From: Tetrahymena elliotti 4EA
Taxonomy: Eukaryota; Ciliophora; Oligohymenophorea; Hymenostomatida; Tetrahymenidae
Length of the DNA: 64,000 nucleotides
Direction: 5' to 3'
Assembly: GCA_000231825.2 (NCBI GenBank)
Contig: JH720346.1
Span: 348,942 to 412,941, forward strand
The notes under the pieces were generated by a model. It searched no databases. It was not told where the DNA came from and saw only the letters and a program-made list of their open reading frames with translations. Below are positions 22,701 to 32,733 of the stretch, piece after piece (positions within the stretch are counted from its first letter, which is position 1; each line of letters opens with the position of its first letter). The position numbers and the translations under genes are program-made.

Positions 22701-24074
22701 GCTAATATTACTAAATTATTTTAGCATTTTAAAGCAGTTTTTTTGATTTTTATTTTTTTAATAATAAAATAAATATTCTGATTTTTTCTTTGTAAACAGA
22801 TATTATTTTAAAAATAAAATAATAGCACTAAACTTTGTTGAAATTGTAGCAGACTAAAAAAGTAGTCAAATAAAAAAGAATGGATTTAATAGTATAAGAA
22901 TAGGAAGAAGATAAAGCAATATTAGATATATATGAGGATATTAAGAATTTAATTGAATGGAATGATAAGCAGTTTTTGCAAAGGATACCAGCCTTTAAGA
23001 TATTTTAAGACGGAGTCTTAATAGACTATGAAAATGGAGATGATGTAATAGATGAAGAGTCAGATGAAAAGACTTTTAATAGAGACTAATAAAAATCTTC
23101 AAATTTAAGTCCAGACGCAAAAACAAATAAGACTTTTAAAACTAACAAGACACAAAAGACAAATAAAACTAACAAAACAAATAAATCAAACGTTTCTCAC
23201 CATAATTAAGAATCTTTTACATCTGTAGATAAGCAATCATGTTTTAATTAAACTGAAGGAGAGCCTCCATCAATTGTTGAAAATATGAAAAAGTAGCAAA
23301 GAAGTAAATTTCTTTTAATTAAAACTTATCATTTATTTTTACTTTACCTAAAAGTTTCTAAAGAATCACGAATGTACATGGGATAAAAAAGAAATTCTTT
23401 CAAAGAAAGCAGAGATTAATAAAGAAGGTAAATAAATTTTATTTTATCAATTTTTAGATTTTAAAAAAATCATGAACTGTGTTGAATCTAGCTAAATAAA
23501 TTATTTCATCAAAATATAAAAAAATAGAATTTCTGATTTAATTGTAGAAGATTATCAGCAAAGCTAGAAGAGTAATATATATAGATCTTTTAATGAATCT
23601 GTTCCTATGTCATCAACATTTATTTAAAGCTATTTTAAATTAGGAAGTAGTTAAAAAGATATTTAAGTTTATTAGCCTTAATCTAGTAAAAATTTGGTTT
23701 TAAATAAGTAAAATTCTTTGTCAAGCTCTTAAGTTATGATTCTTTAAGGAGGAAGGGCTATCAGAAAATCGGATACCTTAAACACAAATATGATTGATAA
23801 TTCTTATCCTTAAATAAAAAATTTTCATGAATAAGAAAAAAGAAATAGTCTTTTAATCTAATATAATACTAATCGGTTTGAATGTAAAGTCTAGCCAAAT
23901 ACTAAAAAAATAATAAAAGATGATCAATAAGAAAAGATCAATCAAGTGAATATGAGTACATTTGAAAATGAATTTGATAAATTTAAAGAATACAGGATAT
24001 TCTTTCCTTAGAATAATCTATCTAGTGTTATTGCTAATCTAAAAAAATGCATTAAATTAAAAAAGGCTGTTTGA
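19745..24074 (+). CDS. K+ channel 3, CNBD-type, complete
   Basis: This is a six-transmembrane K+ channel paralogous to channels 1 and 2. Exons are 19745-20446, 20589-21841, 21897-22020, 22079-22219, 22268-22483, 22850-23303, 23355-23427 and 23492-24074; all phases fit, giving about 1181 residues. The N-terminus is polar (MSSFSPNSSENRQNQ). S1-S6 are in exon 2, with the S5 core (YSHVSACIFYYIG) and filter LLAIGYGDI. The binding-like domain reads PNSVIQKNGQ and EGSFIGLNEF, again without cassette Glu or Arg. The zinc-knuckle-like CKCCSSPKHETINC is at 22340-22381. The tail has a Thr-Asn-Lys repeat (TNKTNKTNK) and ends KEYRIFFPQNNLSSVIANLK. The 124- and 141-bp exons are the same length as in channel 2. 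S4 has few basic residues, so voltage sensing may be weak. One longer intron (22484-22849) is odd for the set. Confidence 0.88.
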
Positions 24075-24642
24075 ATAATTTAAGACTTAAATGAATTTAA
24101 AGAACAAATTAATAAAAAAATTTAATTAAAAAAATTATTGATCTAATCTATTCTGTTTTGAAATGTTAATAATCTTTTTTTTAATAATTTCATAAAATTT
24201 GTTTTTAGAAAAATTCTATTACTTAAATCTTAATTAAATATTGAACTATTAATAAAAAATATTTTATTTTTATTTAATTTTTGTTTTTTGGCTAGTATTT
24301 TTTTAAAATAGGCAATTTAAAAAATAATAAATTAAAAGTAAAAAGGCTTTTTTATTTTATAAAAGTAATTTGATGGAGGTTTGTTTCTTATCTAGCATTT
24401 TAAATTAAAAAAAACACTAAATCAAAAATTTTATTTTTTGATGAAGAAATAAAAATTCTTTTACAAACGTTTAATATAAATTGTTTCACTAAATTACTTG
24501 TAAATTTTATAAAACAAAAATTCTAATTTTTGAAATTTTTTTTAAAAAAATATGTTTTTTCATTTTCTAAAATTTTTAGTTAATCATAGTTTTCATATTA
24601 ATTATTAATTAATTTAATTTCTAAACAACATTTTAAAAATAA
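24075..24642. other. Intergenic between channel 3 and LRR gene
   Basis: AT-rich spacer of 568 bp with long A/T runs and no ORF. The equivalent spacer between the orphan tail and the first LRR gene is 510 bp, which fits duplication of a channel-tail plus LRR block. Confidence 0.6.
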
Positions 24643-26832
24643 ATGTCAAGAGAGAACACAAAATATTTTACAGATTTAAGTGATGTACTTCTTTTTTTTT
24701 AGATATTTAAGTATTTTTTAATATTTTTCAATATAAAGTTACTTAGCTCTAGTTATTTAACTTCATAGCTAAATCTTCATATTAACTTAATGTAAGATTA
24801 TGAATTTTTCTTTAAAATAATATCATAGCTTTGAGCTTGGGTAAATCTTCAGTAGTTATTTATACAATTTTAGATAAGCAAAACTTTAATTTATGAATTA
24901 CTAACTGAATAATTTAGGTTTGTTTACTTGATACTTGTTTGACTCACTAGCTCTTAATTTTTGTTTTAAATTTAATTCAAATTTTTACATTCTTTTAAAT
25001 ATTTATTTATTCAATATTTATTTTTATTATTTTTAAAAGTAATAAAAATATTGGAGAAACTGGTGTGTAAGAATTAGGATTATAATTAGCAAAATGTCTT
25101 AATCTCTAAACTTTGACCCTTGATGTCAGGTAAAATAGTGCTTCAAAATTAATTATGAATTTTTGAAAGAATAAAGAATTTAATAGATGAGTGCTAGCTA
25201 TTTTGATTTGAGCTAATTGATATTTGTTTAGCTAATTAATTTTATTTTTTGCTTTCAGAATTAATTCAATCAAATATTTAATTTTTTCTCCTTCTTTGAA
25301 ATATTTCTTATCTGATTTCAATAATTATTTTTATAATTTTTTAATAGAGATAATAGTATTGGTGAAATAGGAGTATAAAAACTAGGATCTGATTTAGGAA
25401 AGTGCTCTAATCTATAAGCACTGGCACTCTACTTGAGGTAAAAATTAAATTTTAACATAAATTATGCATTTGAACAAATAAAGACTTTAACTTATTAGAA
25501 ACTGATTAATTTGGGCTTAATTGATATTTATTTGGCTTATTAATTTCATTTTTTGTTTCTCATTTCTTCAAATTGTTATGTTTTTTCTTTCTTTAAAACA
25601 TTTCTTTGTATTAATTTTACTATTTTTTCAAAGGTCAAATAATATTGGTGAAATGGGTATATAAGGATTAGGATCTGGCTTAGTAAAATGCTCTAATCTC
25701 TAAACACTAACTCTTGAACTATGGTAAACTTTTTTTCTAATCTTAATTATGCATTTTTTAAAGAATTAATAAAGATTTTAATTTATGAACAACTGCAAAA
25801 GTAGGGTTTAATTGATATTTTTCTGGCTCGTTAATTCATATTTGCTTTCTTCTCATTTAATTCAAATTTTTATGTTTCTCTCATTCTTTTTAATATTTAT
25901 TTTTACAATTTTAAAAGTTGGAATAACTTTGGGTAAAATGGTGCATAAGAATTAGGATGTAGCTTAGCAAAATGCTCTAATCTTTAAAATTTGACTCTTT
26001 AACTTAGGTAAAAATAAATTTTTAGCATAAATAATGTATATTTGCATAAGTATTTAATTAAAAAACAATTTGCTAGCTTGGGTTAAATTGATATTTTTTT
26101 GGCTCATTAATTCTTATTTGTTGTTTTCACTTCAAATTCTTATGTATTTTCATTCTGTGATATGTACATTTATTATTTTTAAAAGGGCAAATACAATTGG
26201 TGAACTGGGTGCATAAGGTCTTGGATCTGGTTTAGCAAAATGTCCTAATCTCAAAATTCTGACCATTTACATTCGGTAAAACTAGAATTTTATTTAACAT
26301 TAATTATGGATTTTTGAATAATTAAATAACTACATTGATATATAAAAATCTGATTAATTTTATTATAACTGATGATATTTTTATGTCTCATTCATTAATT
26401 TTAATTTGTTGTTTTCAGATTTAATTGAAAATATTTTTTTAATTTAACGTTTATTTTCATAATTATTTAAAAGCTGGAATAATATTGGTGAAAATGGTGC
26501 TTAAGGATTAGGAAGTTACTTATTGAATTGTTCTAATCTCTAAACATTGACTCTTAACCTTCAGTAAAAATTGAGTTTCAATATTAATTAAGCATTTTTA
26601 ATAATAGCTATTTTAAAATATGAGCCCCAGTTAATTTGAGTTTTATTTCTAATTGGCTTAGATCATTTATATTTTATTTTTTTTCAAATTTTGATGTTTT
26701 TTTAATTGTTTTAAATATTTCTTTTATTAATTTTTTCAAAGGCATAACAATATTGGCCAAAAGGGAGCATAAAGATTAGGATAAAAATTATAAAAAGCAA
26801 AAAGACTAGTTGAATTATCATTTGAATGTTGA
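24643..26832 (+). CDS. Short LRR protein, exon-per-repeat
   Basis: A paralogue of the LRR gene at 11.2 kb. Exon 1 (24643-24791) encodes the N-cap (MSRENTKYFTDLSDVLLFFQ). Six 90-bp repeat exons start at 25040, 25348, 25634, 25918, 26186 and 26474, each entering and leaving in phase 2. The terminal exon 26742-26832 ends with TGA. The total is 780 bases, 259 residues, exactly in frame. Repeats look like NNIGEMGIQGLGSGLVKCSN. The terminal exon (KAKRL core) resembles that of the first LRR gene, so the ends are conserved while the number of internal repeats differs (6 against about 16). The first intron carries a piece near 24830 that resembles the end of a decayed repeat exon. Confidence 0.86.
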
Positions 26833-27150
26833 ATTAATCACTACTTAAATAATATAATAATTCATTATCATGAGTTTAAGTTCACTTAAATTCCTTTTTA
26901 AAAAATAATTATTATTTTCAACTTAATTATTAAAGTCTAAATACATAAGAAATGTTGTCTTATTATTTAATTTTGGTTTATAATCTTTTTTTATTTTATT
27001 TTTATTTATTAAAGTATTAATTTACAAATCACTTTTTTAATAATTTTTCAAATTTTCCAAAAAAATAATCATATTTATTGTTTACTTTTTTAAGCAACTT
27101 CATAAAAAGAACATACAAGAAATATTGTCAAATTTAAAACAAAAATGAAA

Positions 27151-27171
27151 CAACAACAACAACAACAACAA
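27151..27171 (+). repeat. (CAA)7 microsatellite
   Basis: Seven CAA triplets in the AT-rich region 26833-27341, downstream of the second LRR gene. No reading frame through it is supported; nothing else is recognised in this stretch. Confidence 0.85.
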
Positions 27172-27341
27172 AAACATTATTTTTTTTTCACAATTTTATT
27201 ATCAAACTAACAATTTAAACTTTTTATTTGTAAATAAAATAAACTTAAAGTCTTTTTAAAAATAAATCTATGCATCTCTAAGATTATGTCTATGATTTTG
27301 ATAGTATTTAAAAATGAAATGTTAGTAATGTAAATCTATTT

Positions 27342-28469
27342 TCAAATATCTATTTTTTATTCATTAAAATAATTGTAAAAGTTTTAATATGAGAAACGAA
27401 TCCCCTCTCTATACTTCACTTCATGATTGTCCTGACTATTTTCGATCTAAAGTTAATCAATAAACTCTTTATTTTAGCAAAAAATTTTCTAAAATATGAT
27501 GATGAATAAAATATTTACAGGAAATTCTCTGAAATTTATCGTTTACTCTTTCTTCTTAACAACTTGAGTTAAATCCTTTTCATTCAATCAATCAAATTCA
27601 ATAATATAATAAATTAAAATGATAATTAACTTTTTTCGTCTTGATCTAGATAAATTTGTTTGAATTGTATTTCTCTTATCTTTGAATCATTTTCAGTCTA
27701 AATAAAAAATCAATTTTAGTATAGTGAATTGAGTTATTGAGAGTAAAAAAAATAAATAATCCTCAATAAGATTTTAAATTGATAAAGAAATTTAAGATAA
27801 ATTAACTTAAATTTTCTTGATAATTCATTAAGCTAATTTTTTCTAGCCAAATTTAATTAAATTTGTTTATCTTTAAAAATTGATATTTTGTCAATTAAGT
27901 ATTTATTTTTTTTGCTAACAGTTCCTCAAAATTAATTTTAATAAAGACTTTCATAAGAAATTAATAATTGATTACTTTAGAATACTATGATTTCAACTTT
28001 TTAATTTAAGAATTATTCTACTAACTTTAGAAAGAATTCCTAAATTTGGATTCTTAAAAACTAAATTCCTAAATGTTATGACTTGCCTATGTATTTATAT
28101 GACTAATTTCTTAATTATCATTAAACGTTTGTTTTTAATCTCTTGAACCATTTTTGATGAAATTATTTTCATCACCTTCTACATCTCCTTAATATTTACA
28201 TTCTATCTTAGTTGGTCTTGAATATATTGATTATACATTCTTTGAAGAGCCTTGTATTTTGCTCATTCGAAATAAATCATTACGCGACCTTCCAACTTGC
28301 TGATTTTTCTAAGTTCAGATTGATAATTGTTTTATTCTCCTCTTTGTGTAAATTTATAAAATGTATTTACAATCTAAGAATTTGGTATGTTGCTTAACTC
28401 GATCTATTGTGATATATCACCTTATTCTTGGTTTTATTATTAAACTTGAGAAAAATCCATCTTATTCAT
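27342..28469 (-). CDS. Unrecognised multi-exon protein
   Basis: The minus strand carries several open stretches with coding-like Asn/Gln/Glu/Ser-rich composition in the ciliate code. A probable start is at 28469 (MNKMDFSQVQQQNQEQGDI, then SELRKISKLEGR). A middle stretch reads GDVEGDENNFIKNGSRDQKQ, and a C-terminal exon reads DNHEVKYREGIRFSYQNF and ends at TGA 27342-27344. GT-AG introns must connect them (for example GTTAATTATC to GAAAAG near 27600), but I could not fix every junction, and one frame change near 28200 has no obvious intron. No domain is recognised. It lies tail-to-tail with the LRR gene. It may be a real Gln-rich protein or a decaying gene. Confidence 0.45.
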
Positions 28470-28704
28470 TTTTATAAATTGAGAAAATTAATAATTAATT
28501 ATAAAAAATAAAAGAAAACTTTTTTAGAAATTCAATTTTAATTTGTAATCGATTATTCTAAAATCATGACGCAATACATCAAACAATTTAAACAGTTTTG
28601 ATTAATAATAGAAAAATATAAATTCTATTTAAATTAATTTTGACACAAAATATTCTAAAACAATTTTTTATTGGTTGATTGGTTGATATATTTATTCAGT
28701 GATT

Positions 28705-31491
28705 TCATAAATTTTCTATATACTCAACTTCAACTTTAAAGTGCTTCTTATCATGATTTTTGAAGAATTCTTCTACAATATGAGCATCTTCTTTTTTAAT
28801 TCCAAAACCAATTTCTGGTTTTCTGTAAATTTTTTCAAGCATTTCTCCTTTAGTGTTAAAAACTCTATCTCTTGTTACCTATTTTTAAAGATGAGATATT
28901 TATGAAAACTATTTGATTGATATTAAAATTTACCTTTATAATTAACTTAGGGTCATATGGTAGTTTTTTCAATAACTAGAAGCTGGCATCAGTATTAGCA
29001 GATTGAATTAAATTTTTAATGGTTTCATATTCTAATTCAGCTTCTTTCATGTTTTCATTTTTCTTTGGCTCACTTTTAGTTACAGAAGTAGCACTTAAAA
29101 GCTCATCGATCTTTTAATTAAGTTCAACTCCCTTAGCTTCACCATTGTAATTTATAGCTCCAAATTTATCAACAATACAAATATGAGGCATTTACTTTTA
29201 ATTTTAAACAAATATTATTTTGAATACAATTAATAAAATTATTTTTTACTTAGATTCTGTAGTGCATGAACTCACTTCTAAATCTTAAATCTTACTTAAA
29301 GAAATAAAATTCCATAAAACTCCATTCATTTTCATTATACAATTAAAGTGTTTTTTCATTTTAAGGTTCCAAACAAGCTGCAACAAATTTAACATTATCA
29401 CCCCACTTTTCCTTGTTTTCTTCATATAACTTTTTGTATTAGTTAACCTTCTCGATGCAAGGCTAAAATCTTAATTTAAAAAAATAATATTTAATAAAAT
29501 AAATTTATCTTGCATAAAAAATTTTGGCAGGATAGTATATTTTTATTTATTTAGGACCACTCTTTTATTTTTAATAATTAGGATCAGATTAAATTTTTAT
29601 TTTTTAGGACCATGATTAATTTTAACGAAAATAACCATGGTCCTAAATAATACTACCCTGCAGATATTTTTTTATAAAATTATTTTAGTTTGTTTTAAAG
29701 AGATTAGTAAAAACTATTAATTGAATATTAGGGAAATGAGTATGAGTTGTACTAGTTAGGAATTTATGAGTTATTAATGAGAAAATTATTATTACTTAGC
29801 TTGATTATTAAAATAAAATAATAGTTTACTTAAACAAGAAGAAGTCAATAATGTAGACAACACCTTATTTGTGAGCCAATTCACAAGCAACATCTTGTTG
29901 ATTTAATTTGTACATCTCAGGCATAGAGAAAAATTTGGTTCCTTTCAAAGAAATTTAAGGTCCACTAGCAAGTAATTTTTTAACAATGTCAAAGTTTTTC
30001 TTTTACTAGAATAACATATCTCCATAAAATCTAAATCTAGCTCTAACTTTTTACAAGCTATCTGCTGTGATATCTCCTGGAGCCATTTCACCATACTAGC
30101 CTAATTCTTCTCCTTTTTGTTTAATAATTTGTTTGTTTTTACCCATCATCAAAACTAAATCTCTTCTCAAACAAAATCTAAAGCAAGTGATATTTAACTC
30201 ATTGAGTATGTTACCTAATTTAATTTAACATTTAAATTAATCTCAAAAAGAAATAATAATTTACTTAAATCTTTCATATGAGTGAGAACCATTCCCTTTG
30301 AGTCAGTAACATTTTATATTCCAACTAAAAATCTTTCCTTGCCATATTTGCTTTTTAAAAATTCTAATAATTCTCTGGTTTAGTTTTCTTCTCTCTTGTC
30401 AATAATAAAATCAATAATAGGCTTATAATATTCCTTAACTATGGCTCCATTTTTGAATAATTTCTCTTTCAACATGATAATACCAAATCTTCCCTTAAAA
30501 TCAGGATACTTTTCAGAAATAAGAGTAAGGAATTCTGTTTTAAGGAATTCACGAACTTCAGAGAATTCTTATCTAGTAATGAGGGATCTTTTGTTGAATT
30601 CTTCTTCTTATTTCTTCTTGCTAACTAAATAAAAATCTTTGCATTCTTAATCTGTCAATTTTAAGAGCTCATTGATTTTTTCTTCTAAATTAATTTTGCC
30701 AGGATGTCCTGTATAGTGAACTCTTCCAGTCTTATCAACTAAAATAATATAAGGAATTCCTTATACTTCAAAGAGTTTGATCAAATCATGTTCTTTATCC
30801 CAACCTTTAAGCTGTTTTATAAATTATTAAATTTATTTTATCTTAATTTCTCTCTTATTTTACCTTGCAATGCTACATTTTTTTCCATTACTTCTCCAAA
30901 ACTCTTTGGATTACAACTTCTTTTTTTTCATCAACGCTTACTGCAACGATTCTAACCTATAGTAAATTAATATTAACAACTTAGAATAATTAAGAAAAGG
31001 AATAAGCTAACCTAATCTTTCCAAGCAGCTTCATTCTTTTATAACATGTTTGCACTATTTTACATTGAATTTTAGCAAGGACCGCACCAGGTAGCCCATA
31101 AATCAATCAAAAGAACTTCTCCTGGCTAGTGAGATAGTTCAACATTTTCCTAATTAGTAAAAACATCATAAAGCCCAGTGAATTTAGGAAGAATCTCTCC
31201 AACACCTGCCTTGAACTTGATACCAAAATCCTTTAAGTAAGTATCATCTGTATTTTACATATTCTTTGAAATTTTTTCTAACTCGTGTTTTTATTCTAAA
31301 TTTCCATTACAAACTAATTATCTAATTTCTTCATATGACCATACAGATTGCAATCTTTTTGTAATTACACAGCTCTTTTTTGCAATCAACTCAGCTTAAT
31401 CTTGAACATTTGAAGCTACTAACTAATTTTTAATTTTTTCAAATGATTCCTTGAAAATTTTCTGCTAATCCTACAATGTTAAGTTCTCCAT
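28705..31491 (-). CDS. Two-domain thioredoxin-fold protein
   Basis: This is a nucleoredoxin/tryparedoxin-like protein, probably a cytosolic disulfide oxidoreductase. The start is ATG at 31491-31489 and the stop TGA at 28707-28705, with several short introns. Domain 1 holds LLIDLWATWCGPCQ (CxxC at about residues 134-138; codons 31076-31090), a central strand VRIVAVSVDEKKEVV, and the cis-Pro loop VQGIPYIILVDKTGRVHYTG. A middle region is predicted helical and Lys/Glu-rich. Domain 2 has VVYIIDFFLFK then, across an intron, FQPCIEKVNQYKKLY, so only the second cysteine of a CxxC remains, and it continues to PHICIVDKFGAINYNGEAKG. The second domain therefore looks redox-degenerate. The intron at 29.47-29.83 kb splits the degenerate motif and contains an inverted-repeat element. 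No signal peptide is seen. Confidence 0.82.
29526..29663. mobile_element. MITE-like inverted-repeat element in an intron
   Basis: A ~138-bp segment with imperfect inverted arms. The left arm CAGGATAGTAT...TTATTTAGGACCA (29528-29559) pairs with the reverse complement of the right end, CAGGGTAGTATTATTTAGG. A third copy of TTTAGGACCA sits at about 29604-29613, and an inner palindrome AGGACCATG / CATGGTCCT spans 29606-29644. It lies wholly inside an intron of the thioredoxin-like gene. There is no ORF. No clear target-site duplication was seen, so mobility is inferred only from structure. Confidence 0.6.
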
Positions 31492-31824
31492 TTTTCTAAA
31501 ATCTTATTATTTATTATTTAATAATTAATGCCAAAGAATTTTGAAATTCAGCGAATATCTTTTTATTAATTTAAATATTTTTTAAGAATTTTAAAGTATA
31601 CAATTAATTCATATAGACATTCAGGTATATTTTATAGATTCTTAAAAAAACCTCATCGAAAGATATCTAAAAATTATACCTCTTCATCCATTTCTTCAAA
31701 ATCAATTTCCCATTGATATAGAAAAAAACGGTGAATAGCTATTAAGTTAGCATCATCTTTCATTCACAAAAGCTATTTATTTTTAAGAGATTTCAGAATT
31801 GAAAAGAACCAACAAAATATTAGC

Positions 31825-32347
31825 TTGTTCTACTTTATTTTCTGTTATTAAATTTTTCAATATAAATCATAAGGTGATTTTTGAAGTATTTATTTAAAAA
31901 ATAATAAAAGATAAATTTTCTTTACTATGTAAAGATTTTCAAGAATAAAAGAAATGTATTTTCTCATTTTAACACTAAAGTGTTAGTTTGTTCTACTTTA
32001 TCTTATCTCAATAACTTATTTGATAATATTAGATAAGCTGATTTTTAAAGTTTTATAAATCCAAAAATTTGAATAAAAAATAATCTTTTAATGATTTGAT
32101 CTTTAATATTTTGACTTGATAAAAGCCTTTCACATTTCATAAGAAAAAAAGAACTAAAATATTTGATTGTTCTACTTTGCTTCAGAAATTAATTTAAGTA
32201 TATTTCATATGATGATTTTTAATTTTTCTATAAAAAGATGATTTAATTTGCTTAATAAGATAGTATTAATACTTTAATTTTACAAAACCTATTACTTTTT
32301 ATTATTTTAGGAATAAAAAAGACTACAGAATTAGATTGTTCTACTTT
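31825..32347. repeat. Degenerate ~170-bp tandem repeat
   Basis: The 12-bp core TTGTTCTACTTT occurs four times, at 31825, 31988, 32167 and 32336 (spacings 163, 179 and 169). Copies share flanks: a purine-rich run like GAATAAAAAAGA upstream and a TTAATT/TCATATGRTGATTTTT-like stretch downstream. The repeats lie in the 1.2-kb region between the divergently transcribed thioredoxin-like gene and the gene at 32734. No coding frame is shared. They could be a decayed satellite, an upstream regulatory array, or small RNA units; the sequence does not decide. Confidence 0.65.
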
Positions 32348-32733
32348 CTCTTGAGGGGTTAATTTATATTAGTCTTTTCATATTGTTTTTAAAATTAGCT
32401 TTTTACAAAATATTTTTTTGAAAATATTGTAATTATTTCATATATTTTTTTAAAGTTTTAATTTCGATTTTTGAGGTTAATTCTATCATAAGTTATTTTC
32501 CTTATGCTTTTGAAATTCTCAGTTACAGACTAATTATTATTTTATTTTTTGAATTTATTTCTATTAAAAGCAATTTAATTTTTTCGATGATTAATAAAGA
32601 ATAAAATATTTCAGTTTTGTAAAAATCTTATTGTGTTGTTATAATTGATTGATATTTATTCTAATTATAAAACTGGTTATCTTATATTTAAAATTTGCAA
32701 TTAATTTTTTGTGTTATCAGATAAAAATAGAAT

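Noticed and set aside
27151..27171. (CAA)7 as a poly-Gln coding tract
   Set aside because: Flanking sequence has no supported coding frame and it lies beyond the stop of the LRR gene.
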